Shown here one piece after another: positions 1 through 6,942 of a DNA stretch of 11,336 bases. The stretch spans positions 1 to 11,336 of the forward strand of contig USSR01000165.1 of NCBI GenBank assembly GCA_900557355.1, in the 5' to 3' direction. The notes under the pieces were generated by a model. That model ran no database searches and was not told the origin of the DNA. It saw nothing but the letters and a program-made list of their open reading frames with translations. This stretch comes from an uncultured Bacteroides sp. Lineage in GTDB: Bacteria; Bacteroidota; Bacteroidia; Bacteroidales; Bacteroidaceae. Made by a program: the position numbers and the translations under genes. Positions within the stretch are counted from its first letter, which is position 1. Every line of letters begins with the position of its first letter.

Positions 1-195
1 AAGAAGAACCAAACCGAAAGCCTCAAAGACTTGACTCGTTTCTTTAAGGAGTACATGCCACGCTACGGTTACAAATACCTCTGCACAGAAGGTGATGACT
101 ACAAGTATTATCAGACTCTTGGGTTGAAGCTCATCCATCAAGATCTGTTCGGACAAGAGAACTATGGATTGGCGATGAAAGATTTGAATGTCTGA
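1..195 (+). CDS. C-terminal 64 residues of an unidentified protein (5' end outside window)
   Basis: The reading frame is open from base 1 and stops at TGA 193-195. The visible part is rich in aromatic and basic residues (for example YKYLCTEGDDYKYYQTLG) and ends in MKDLNV. I do not recognise the family with confidence. The pattern 'YYQTLGLKLI ... GLAMKDL' resembles the last strand and helix of GNAT acetyltransferases, where a 'Y..LGF' segment precedes the end of the protein, but too little is visible to claim it. A terminator-like hairpin follows about 20 bases downstream, and a new promoter candidate after that, so this gene is probably not in the same transcription unit as the defence cluster. 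It may mark the left boundary of the island. Confidence 0.6.
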   Translation, partial: KKNQTESLKDLTRFFKEYMPRYGYKYLCTEGDDYKYYQTLGLKLIHQDLFGQENYGLAMKDLNV

Positions 196-212
196 CATTT
201 GATTTTGAGTTA

Positions 213-244
213 AGGAGGAGATTTCTCCTCTCCTTTTCTCTTTA
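213..244 (+). terminator. Probable intrinsic terminator of the upstream gene
   Basis: GAGGAG (215-220) pairs with CTCCTC (225-230) around an ATTT loop, and a pyrimidine/T-rich tract (TCCTTTTCTCTTT) follows. It lies between the stop at 195 and the promoter candidate at 262, which is where a transcript end is expected. The stem is short and an alternative AAGGAG/CTCCTT pairing is possible, so strength is uncertain. Confidence 0.5.
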
Positions 245-261
245 TATAGCAGATAATTTTA

Positions 262-269
262 TATCTTTG
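262..269 (+). promoter_or_regulatory. Candidate Bacteroidetes promoter -7 element for the defence cluster
   Basis: TATCTTTG fits the Bacteroidetes -7 consensus TAnnTTTG exactly. It lies 22 bases upstream of the ATG at 292, and the space between is A-rich, as is usual for leaders in this phylum. No convincing -33 TTTG box is visible at the expected distance; only T-rich sequence with TTTA around 241 is present. No other promoter this good was seen upstream of any gene as far as 8953, so it may serve the whole cluster. Confidence 0.55.
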
Positions 270-291
270 CAAACGGAAAAACAATAAATAT

Positions 292-1008
292 ATGAACGCA
301 ATAGGCATACTTGAACAGCAACAAGCTAATGAAGTTTTAAGATTGGAAATAGCATATTCCAATCTTTATAAAGCGTATATGCTGGGAGATAGAAATAAAA
401 TGATAAGTCACTATATTGCTACAGGCTATATAGGCATCCCTAATTTTGCAGAATCGGTACAAAGTCAGACGAAACAGGAAATGCTCTCTAATGGGATTTT
501 GCCTGACATATTACCAACTTCCATTGACAACATCAAAGATGATACATTATTGCGAATGAATGTTGTGGGATGTTTGAAAGCCTTACAAAATGAGATTAAT
601 ATTCGCAATATATATCGAACCCATTACACATATGCGCAAAATATTCTTTATCAGCCTAATCATATATTTAGGCAAGAAGAAGTCTTATATCAAAACCCAT
701 ATGGACAACAACTGAAAGTTGCCGATATACTTGCGGTATCTAAATATGCAGTAAGCATTGCGGAAGCTATTGCACCGGATGATGAAAATTTTTCAAAAGC
801 AAATGCAGCAATTACAGCTTTACAAAGTATAGATGCAACACTTAACAATAAACCGGAAGATAAGCCAGTCAACAAGATGTTGCATTTAGTAACCAGTTTC
901 ATTTCTTCTGTTGTAAAATCATCTATCAAGAATGATGAAGCAAAGCGTGGAGTTACAATAACTGCATTAATGGTTGATTTGACTATAGATTTCTTTTGTA
1001 AAAAATAA
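292..1008 (+). CDS. Uncharacterised 238-residue protein, first gene of the defence cluster
   Basis: I do not recognise this protein. It has no obvious signal peptide, and it reads as a mostly helical soluble protein: an N-terminal segment rich in Q, E and L, a middle section with the aromatic run 'RTHYTYAQNILYQ', and a C-terminal half rich in A, I and S (about residues 140-235). A moderately hydrophobic stretch (ITALMVDLTIDFF) lies at the extreme C-terminus, too polar for a confident membrane anchor. The ATG at 292 is the first in frame after the promoter candidate, with an A-rich leader. The stop lies 4 bases before the XRE gene, suggesting co-transcription. One 60-base stretch (541-600) is 32% G+C by eye, like the SIR2-HerA genes and unlike XRE or hsdM. 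It could be an accessory part of the SIR2-HerA system or an unrelated insertion. Confidence 0.8.
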   Translation: MNAIGILEQQQANEVLRLEIAYSNLYKAYMLGDRNKMISHYIATGYIGIPNFAESVQSQTKQEMLSNGILPDILPTSIDNIKDDTLLRMNVVGCLKALQNEINIRNIYRTHYTYAQNILYQPNHIFRQEEVLYQNPYGQQLKVADILAVSKYAVSIAEAIAPDDENFSKANAAITALQSIDATLNNKPEDKPVNKMLHLVTSFISSVVKSSIKNDEAKRGVTITALMVDLTIDFFCKK

Positions 1009-1012
1009 AGCG

Positions 1013-1213
1013 ATGGATAAACCCATGAATCGGATAAAAGAGGTACTTGAAGAAAGAGGTATCAAACAAACTTGGCTGGCCGAGAAACTCGGCAAGAGTT
1101 TCTGTATAGTCAATGCGTATGTATGCAACAGACGGCAACCAAGTTTGGAAGTGCTATTTGAAATTGCTGATATATTGAATATTGATGTGAAAGATTTAAT
1201 AAAAGACAGATGA
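1013..1213 (+). CDS. XRE/Cro-type helix-turn-helix regulator, 66 aa
   Basis: A small single-domain DNA-binding protein consisting almost only of an HTH fold: 'IKQTWLAEKLGKS' (about residues 17-29) forms helix 2 and the turn, 'VNAYVCNRRQPSL' (33-45) the recognition helix and following turn, and 'LFEIADILNIDVKDLI' the closing helices. This is the usual Cro/C1-type pattern. From memory, near-identical small regulators often sit directly upstream of hsdM in Bacteroidetes type I loci, so the gene probably controls the restriction cluster. Here the next gene is SIR2, whose ATG overlaps this stop (ATGA, 1210-1213). Composition at 1081-1140 is 47% G+C by eye, closer to hsdM than to its AT-rich neighbours. 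An internal start at M5 (1025) is possible and would keep the whole HTH. Confidence 0.88.
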   Translation: MDKPMNRIKEVLEERGIKQTWLAEKLGKSFCIVNAYVCNRRQPSLEVLFEIADILNIDVKDLIKDR

Positions 1214-2526
1214 GTAGTATGAAGAAGCAAGAAGAACAAACTAAAAATATCTGTCTTTTAAAAAAAGATGGATTTACACTTTATTTAGTGAAAGAAGGAG
1301 ATTCGTTCACTGATATAAAGAATGGAGTCGTTTCCATACTTCCAGAAGAGCTTATTGCCAAACGCAAAAGCGGAGGCAACATCTCGACTGACATAGAAAA
1401 CTACGCCCACAAATTAAAACGTCAAGAATATGGAAAGAAGCTAAATTACCAAATTGAGAATCTCTTGTTTCTTACTGGTGCAGGTTCTTCCTACCTTTTT
1501 GGAGAGAATGACAAGAAAGGCAAACTTATGTGTAATTTATGGGATGATGCTACGGTTTTGCTTGGTGGAAAACAGAATATGGATGCCTTTTGCGAAAAAG
1601 TCAGATATACTGACAAAGACGAGAAAGACGAATATAGAAAAAACCTAGAAAAAGTCCTTTCATTAGCAGAAAAAGCAAAAGATTATATCACAGAACCGAT
1701 TTTCAAAACAGATAAAGAAGAATGGAATATTACATATACCGTTAGCAAAATAAAGAAGATGATTAAAGATAATTGCAATCTACAAATAACATCTTCCGAA
1801 TCATCCAGTGTGCATGAAAAATTTCTTAATAAGATTACTAAACGAAAAAGTTCTATTGCAAGGGTAAAGTTATTTACCTTAAACTATGACACCCTATTTG
1901 AGCAAGCTGCACGAAAAGGGAATTATACAATAATAGATGGATTCTCTTTTTCCATTCCACGGATATTCAGTGGAAGACATTTTGATTACGATATCGTAAT
2001 TCGTGATGGTAGCAGAATTAAGAACGAGGACAATTTTGTTCCACGAGTTTTCCACCTATACAAACCACATGGTTCGGTAGATTGGGAAAAACGAGGCAAC
2101 AACGTTTACCAAAATAAGGCAGAAGAAATTTCTGTAGAAGATTCATTAATGATTTTTCCGCAAGAAAATAAATATGAACACTCTTACGAACAACCATTTT
2201 TTGAAATGATGACTCGTTTTCAAGCTGCGTTACGTATGAAAAATACTACATTGGTTGTTATAGGATTTAGCTTTGGTGACAAGCACATATTATCCATGAT
2301 AAACGAAGCTTTGGAACAAAATCCAAGTTTTCAACTTATCATTATCAATTACAGGGACACAGGTATCATAGAAAGCGACATTTTCTATAAAGAAGCTGGT
2401 GAAAGAGGTAATATAATGATGGTCAATGAAACTTTTAAAGAATTTGTTGACGCTTATCCAAACATCAAAATATATGACCAATCCGATGAATATCGTTTAG
2501 TGAAAATTGTCAATGAAGGGAACTAA
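1210..2526 (+). CDS. SIR2-like NAD-binding/NADase protein of a SIR2-HerA defence pair
   Basis: The Sir2 Rossmann signature is visible: LLFLTGAGSS (residues 85-94), FTLNYDTLFE (222-231, the counterpart of the Sir2 TQNxD motif), KPHGSVDW (285-292, with the candidate catalytic His at 287) and VVIGFSFGD (349-357). In defence SIR2 proteins these residues bind and hydrolyse NAD+, starving infected cells. About 84 residues precede the NAD-binding core and do not look like a known domain; a charged, lysine-rich helical insert spans roughly 130-220. The protein has no visible membrane segment, so it should be cytoplasmic. It overlaps XRE by 4 bases and HerA by about 14, which argues for translational coupling. 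SIR2 next to HerA is an established anti-phage arrangement in which the two form a large complex; this assignment is by motif and neighbour. A second start at 1219 (M4) cannot be excluded. Confidence 0.88.
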   Translation: MSSMKKQEEQTKNICLLKKDGFTLYLVKEGDSFTDIKNGVVSILPEELIAKRKSGGNISTDIENYAHKLKRQEYGKKLNYQIENLLFLTGAGSSYLFGENDKKGKLMCNLWDDATVLLGGKQNMDAFCEKVRYTDKDEKDEYRKNLEKVLSLAEKAKDYITEPIFKTDKEEWNITYTVSKIKKMIKDNCNLQITSSESSSVHEKFLNKITKRKSSIARVKLFTLNYDTLFEQAARKGNYTIIDGFSFSIPRIFSGRHFDYDIVIRDGSRIKNEDNFVPRVFHLYKPHGSVDWEKRGNNVYQNKAEEISVEDSLMIFPQENKYEHSYEQPFFEMMTRFQAALRMKNTTLVVIGFSFGDKHILSMINEALEQNPSFQLIIINYRDTGIIESDIFYKEAGERGNIMMVNETFKEFVDAYPNIKIYDQSDEYRLVKIVNEGN

Positions 2527-4261
2527 TTATAATCCATTTGTAAACGAGCACTTTATTGGTTTTATCAATCAAGTAACTCCACAAGGAGTGAAGGTACATT
2601 TCCCTTCCTCCGCTTTGTTACAACCTTTTTTCAAGTATGGTGAACTATATCACGGCGGTTTAGTAGGCAACTATGTAGTAATAGAAGGGCATCAAATGGG
2701 ATTCTTAGGAAAAATACAAGGAATAGAATTACCTGAAAAAGAGCGTTTGGAACTAAGCGAAAAGTCTTTTGAAACTAATGAAATGCATCCCATAGGATAC
2801 ATTGAAATTCTATTGTCTTTTAGTTTTGAAAATCCAGAAGAAATACAGCGTGGACTTAACACACTACCTCCAATTGGAGCTAAAGTATTTGTTTGCGCTT
2901 CTTACTTCATACAAAGTTTCTTTAAACGATTCGGCGTAAAAAAAGAAAATACTGCCCCATGCCTTATGAAACTTGGTGTATTGACACAAGATAAAACAAC
3001 TCCTGTGGAAATCTCTTTGGACGCTTTGTTTGGTCGCCATTGTGCTATTGTTGGAACTACTGGAGGAGGCAAGAGTTATACAACAAGTAAACTACTTGAA
3101 GGAATTTCAAATGCCAAGGCTAAAGCTATTATCATAGATCCTACTGGAGAATATTCAGGTTTTGATTCTAAAGATTATGTAGAAAGTGCTATTATAAATA
3201 AAGATAGCTACTTTCATTATTCCCGTTTATCCGTTGGAGATTGGTTCGCATTGTTCAGACCTGCGGGACAAGTGCAACAGCCCAAATTATTAGATGCGAT
3301 AAAATCACTTAAATTGGCAAAGTGTTTAGAGGAAAACGAAAAATTACCAGAAGATGGGAAATTTTATCATCCTAAGTTTACAGATAAATTCATAACGTGT
3401 GTAGGCGGTATAATTAGAAAAAAATGTCATTATAAAGATGCTTTTAGACATTTTGAAACGAAATATATGGCAGAAATAGAGGAAGATAATTCTGAATTTG
3501 ATTTAACAAAACTTGTAATCCAATTAAAGGAGGAAGCCGTATATGAAAGTAATGGCAGTAATGTTGAAATGTGGGGAGATGTTGACAAAAGAACAAGTGA
3601 CAACATCGCTAGTCTAATTATTCGTATATATAGTAAGGTATCAGACAAAGCATTTAAGCAAATATTTGGCATAGGAAAAGAGCCTAAAAAAGATTTGTGT
3701 GAGACAATTGAATCTTTTATAAGCAACAAGTCAAAACACATTCTACGTATCGGTTTTGAAGATGTTCCCTATGACTTTCAAACAAGAGAAATATTAGCTA
3801 ATGCCATAGCTAAATTCTTACTTAACAAAGCAAGAAAAGGAGATTTCAAGACACAACCTATTGTGTTCTTTGCAGATGAAGCGCACCAATTTCTGAACAA
3901 AGAAGTTAAAGATGAATATTTTCAATCCATGCGTTTAGATTCTTTTGATTCCATAGCAAAGGAATGTAGAAAATATGGCTTATTCCTTTGCTTGGCAACA
4001 CAAATGCCAAGAGATATTCCATTGGGAACTTTAAGCCAAATGGGTACTTTTTTAGTTCACCGATTAATAAATCATAAAGACAAAGAAGCGGTAGAAAGTG
4101 CTTGTTCTGCTGCAAATAAATCAACATTGGCGTATTTACCAGTATTAGGTGCAGGAGAGGCTATACTTATGGGAGTAGATTTTCCAATGCCCGTAATGCT
4201 AAAAGTCAATTTACCACAGACTGAACCTAATTCGCATACGCCACAATTTAAGAGATTGTAA
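2513..4261 (+). CDS. HerA-type hexameric ATPase/translocase of the SIR2-HerA pair
   Basis: This is a FtsK/HerA superfamily ATPase. The first ~110 residues form the small beta-rich HAS-barrel-like domain typical of HerA. The motor follows: Walker A GTTGGGKS (about residues 181-188), 'IIIDPTGEYSGF' just after it, Walker B IVFFADEAH (450-458) with Asp-Glu, sensor-like 'LATQMPRD' (495-502), and 'LVHRLINHKDKE' containing a candidate arginine finger. The C-terminal 'GAGEAILMG...PMPVMLKV' is also typical. A long insert (about 230-400) separates Walker A from Walker B. I chose ATG 2513; the frame is also open from TTG 2507. Both lie inside the end of the SIR2 gene, so translation is probably coupled. 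HerA should assemble as a hexamer and scaffold or activate SIR2. Length (582 aa) is normal and all motor motifs are intact. Composition is AT-rich (28% G+C over 3901-3960 by eye). Confidence 0.9.
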   Translation: MKGTNYNPFVNEHFIGFINQVTPQGVKVHFPSSALLQPFFKYGELYHGGLVGNYVVIEGHQMGFLGKIQGIELPEKERLELSEKSFETNEMHPIGYIEILLSFSFENPEEIQRGLNTLPPIGAKVFVCASYFIQSFFKRFGVKKENTAPCLMKLGVLTQDKTTPVEISLDALFGRHCAIVGTTGGGKSYTTSKLLEGISNAKAKAIIIDPTGEYSGFDSKDYVESAIINKDSYFHYSRLSVGDWFALFRPAGQVQQPKLLDAIKSLKLAKCLEENEKLPEDGKFYHPKFTDKFITCVGGIIRKKCHYKDAFRHFETKYMAEIEEDNSEFDLTKLVIQLKEEAVYESNGSNVEMWGDVDKRTSDNIASLIIRIYSKVSDKAFKQIFGIGKEPKKDLCETIESFISNKSKHILRIGFEDVPYDFQTREILANAIAKFLLNKARKGDFKTQPIVFFADEAHQFLNKEVKDEYFQSMRLDSFDSIAKECRKYGLFLCLATQMPRDIPLGTLSQMGTFLVHRLINHKDKEAVESACSAANKSTLAYLPVLGAGEAILMGVDFPMPVMLKVNLPQTEPNSHTPQFKRL

Positions 4262-4293
4262 AAAAGTAGAAACAAAATTAGCATAAGAACAAT

Positions 4294-5790
4294 ATGATTA
4301 CAGGCGATATAAAACAAAAGGTGGATGATGTATGGCAAACATTCTGGAACAATGGCTTTACCCAACCATCGGCAATCTTTGAACAGATAACTTATCTGCT
4401 CTTTATGAAGATGCTTGACGACAAGCAACGTGAAAAGGAAGCGATAGCAAATCTTACGGGCGATGTTTTGCTTAACCCAACATTCCCCGAAGGAGTGTGG
4501 CGCAATCCATCCACCGACAAAGATGTACCCTACCACGAAATGCGTTGGCACGTATTCAAAGAAATGGAACCGACCAAAATGTTGGATAGGGTGCGCAACG
4601 ATGTGTTTATCTTTTTGCGTCATGTTGGGAAAGAGGGTTCGGCTTATAGAAAGGCAATGGAAGACACTGTTTTCCAAATTACCAATGCTCGCCTGCTATC
4701 GCGTGTCATCGAAAGTATTGAAAATATCACGTCCGATGGGGCTGACATGATGGGTGATGTGTATGAGTATATGCTCGGCATCATGGCAGCATCGGGTACA
4801 AACGGACAATTCCGCACCCCTCGCCATATCATCCGCATGATGGTGGAACTGATGCGACCCACTCTTAATGATACCATCTGCGACCCGGCAATGGGTTCTG
4901 CGGGTTTTATTATGGAAGCAGCCAAATTTATCACAGAGCATCAGAGTGATGATTTGCTTAATATAGGAGAGGGAGACCGTTTCCGCAAAGAGATATTTCA
5001 CGGTTCGGATTCGGACGCTTCCATGCTCCGCATCGGTTGTATGAACATGATGCTTCACGATGTAGACGAGCCTAATCTGTATTATCGTAACTCGCTGTCT
5101 GACGAGAACAACGATACAAACCGCTATACCCTTTGCCTTGCCAATCCTCCGTTTGCAGGTAGCCTTGACACTGACGACATAGCGCACACGCTGAAAGCGG
5201 CTGTCAAGACCAAGAAAACGGAGTTGCTGTTTCTTGCCTTGATGATGCGGATGCTTCAGTCAGGCGGACGGTGTGCTTCCATTGTACCGGACACGGTTCT
5301 CACAGGTGATGCGCAAGCCTATAAGACTATACGTTCCGCATTAGTGGATAAGCACTGTATGCAAGCCGTCATCACGATGCCCTCCGGTGTGTTCCAACCT
5401 TATAGCGGAGTCTCTACCGCTATCATCATCTTTACTAAGACAGGTACAGGCGGTACTGACAAGGTTTGGTTTTACGATATGCGTGCCGATGGATTCTCAC
5501 TCACCACGCAGCGCACTCCTCAGCCTGAACAAAATGACATACCTGATATAATCTCCCGTTTCCATAACCTCGAAGCGGAAACCGACCGCAGTCGCAAAGA
5601 ACAGTCATTTTTTGTCACTGCCGATGAAATTCGTGCCAATGGCTACGATCTCAGCTATAAGCGTTACCACGAAGTGGTTCGTGAGGTTATTGAATATGAA
5701 GCACCGGAAACTATTATCGCCCGTATAGAAGAACGACAGAAGGCTATTGATGCTGCCTTTAAAGAGTTTAAGAAACTGCTAAATTCATAA
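4294..5790 (+). CDS. hsdM: Type I restriction-modification DNA adenine methyltransferase, M subunit
   Basis: HsdM transfers a methyl group from S-adenosylmethionine to N6 of adenine within the bipartite site read by HsdS, in an M2S1 complex. The N-terminal helical HsdM_N domain covers about residues 5-140. The catalytic domain shows 'NGQFRTPRHIIRMMVEL' (170-186), the SAM-binding motif I 'CDPAMGSAGF' (196-205) and the catalytic motif IV NPPF (284-287). At 498 residues it has the normal family length and no visible lesion. Its start is 32 bases after HerA, the widest gap in the cluster, with the A-rich leader 'GAACAAT' before the ATG and no recognisable promoter. The gene is much richer in G+C than HerA (55% at 5221-5280 versus 28% at 3901-3960 by eye), marking a composition boundary. 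hsdS begins 4 bases after the stop. Confidence 0.96.
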   Translation: MITGDIKQKVDDVWQTFWNNGFTQPSAIFEQITYLLFMKMLDDKQREKEAIANLTGDVLLNPTFPEGVWRNPSTDKDVPYHEMRWHVFKEMEPTKMLDRVRNDVFIFLRHVGKEGSAYRKAMEDTVFQITNARLLSRVIESIENITSDGADMMGDVYEYMLGIMAASGTNGQFRTPRHIIRMMVELMRPTLNDTICDPAMGSAGFIMEAAKFITEHQSDDLLNIGEGDRFRKEIFHGSDSDASMLRIGCMNMMLHDVDEPNLYYRNSLSDENNDTNRYTLCLANPPFAGSLDTDDIAHTLKAAVKTKKTELLFLALMMRMLQSGGRCASIVPDTVLTGDAQAYKTIRSALVDKHCMQAVITMPSGVFQPYSGVSTAIIIFTKTGTGGTDKVWFYDMRADGFSLTTQRTPQPEQNDIPDIISRFHNLEAETDRSRKEQSFFVTADEIRANGYDLSYKRYHEVVREVIEYEAPETIIARIEERQKAIDAAFKEFKKLLNS

Positions 5791-5794
5791 GGGT

Positions 5795-6928
5795 ATGAAA
5801 GTAGATAAATCAAAACGCAAAATATGTTTATTAGAGGAGATTTGCTCAATTCGAACAGGAAAAAAAGATGCAAATCATGCCGATGATAATGGATGCTATC
5901 CGTTTTTCACTTGTGGAGCAATCCCTTTAAAATCTACCACATATTCTTTTGAAGGAGCCAATTTAATTGTTCCCGGTAATGGCGATATAGGTAGATGCTT
6001 CTACTATGATGGTAAAATAGAAGCATATCAACGCACATATGTCATTCAGCTGAAAGATAATTCAAATATCGATACAAAGTATCTATATTCAATATTTAAA
6101 GCCTGTTGGAAATCGTACATTGAGAATAAAATTCTTGGTGCTGCAATGCCTTATATAAAACTAGGGCATCTTAATTCATTTCCTATTCCAATCTATGATT
6201 TGGATATTCAATTGTTAATCACCTCAGAGTTAGATGCAATGCAGGCAATGATTGACGGCTACAAGGCGCAGATAGCCGACCTTGATGCCCTCGCTCAATC
6301 TATCTTCCTTGATATGTTTGGCGACCCTGTAACTAATCCGAAAGGATGGGAGATTATGAAGATAGGAGAAATAAGTGAAGTCACTTCTAGCAAAAGAATA
6401 TACCAATCCGAACAAACAAAATCAGGTATTCCATTTTATAAAATTAGTGATTTTCCTAATTTGATTGAATATGGATATAGCGATACTGGAATATTTATCT
6501 CGCAGGCTAAATACGAGGAATTAAAATCCCAAAAATTAGTTCCAAATGAAAGCGATTTATTAATAACATCAAGAGGAACGTTAGGGTTATGCTATATCGT
6601 AAAGGACGAAGATTGCTTCTATTTTCAAGATGGGATGATTACATGGCTGAAAAATCTTAAGTCAACTGTTTTATCTGCCTTTCTTGGATTTATGTTTCAA
6701 TCGTCTTTGTTCAAGAATCAAATTGAGAAAGCACAAAATGGAAGTACTATTGCATACCTCTCAATTGCTATGATTAGAAAGTTTGATATGATAGTGCCTC
6801 CCATTAAACTTCAGCAACACTTCGTCAGCCAAGTCGAAGCCATCGAAAAGCAAAAAGAACTAATCCGCGACCAATTAGCCGAAACCGAGACCCTGATGGC
6901 AGAACGAATGCAATATTATTTCTCTTAA
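5795..6928 (+). CDS. hsdS: Type I restriction-modification specificity subunit
   Basis: HsdS recognises the two halves of a split DNA target and joins HsdM (and HsdR) into the complex. The usual architecture is visible: target recognition domain 1 at about residues 1-140, a central conserved coiled-coil spacer (about 141-186, containing AQSIFLDMFGDP), domain 2 at 187-337, and a distal coiled coil (338-377) ending 'AERMQYYF', which is typical. At 377 aa the length is normal and both recognition domains look complete, so the protein should be functional. The spacer is G+C-rich (57% at 6241-6300 by eye), while recognition domain 2 is AT-rich (32% at 6721-6780), the mosaic expected when recognition domains are swapped between strains. 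No second hsdS fragment or invertase lies in the window. The target sequence cannot be read from the protein by eye. Confidence 0.94.
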   Translation: MKVDKSKRKICLLEEICSIRTGKKDANHADDNGCYPFFTCGAIPLKSTTYSFEGANLIVPGNGDIGRCFYYDGKIEAYQRTYVIQLKDNSNIDTKYLYSIFKACWKSYIENKILGAAMPYIKLGHLNSFPIPIYDLDIQLLITSELDAMQAMIDGYKAQIADLDALAQSIFLDMFGDPVTNPKGWEIMKIGEISEVTSSKRIYQSEQTKSGIPFYKISDFPNLIEYGYSDTGIFISQAKYEELKSQKLVPNESDLLITSRGTLGLCYIVKDEDCFYFQDGMITWLKNLKSTVLSAFLGFMFQSSLFKNQIEKAQNGSTIAYLSIAMIRKFDMIVPPIKLQQHFVSQVEAIEKQKELIRDQLAETETLMAERMQYYFS

Positions 6929-6942
6929 AACAAGACAACGGT

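Noticed and set aside
1954..1976. TTCCAC/GTGGAA inverted repeat in the SIR2 gene
   Set aside because: A 6-bp stem with a 9-base loop inside a coding region is expected by chance several times in a window of this size.
1210..4261. Other SIR2- or ATPase-containing defence systems (Thoeris, short Argonaute-SIR2, BREX, DISARM)
   Set aside because: No TIR, Argonaute, PglZ, BrxL or DrmA/B partner is present; the only partner of SIR2 is an intact HerA-type ATPase.
4072..5187. Long open frames on the - strand over the HerA end and hsdM (up to about 200 codons)
   Set aside because: They lie antisense to genes with clear motifs, their translations look like reverse-frame sequence (Cys-, His- and Ile-rich, no recognisable domain), and they have no upstream promoter or gene-like spacing.
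5795..6928. Phase-variable hsdS inversion system
   Set aside because: No second hsdS fragment, matching inverted repeat or site-specific recombinase gene occurs in the window. It could exist outside it.
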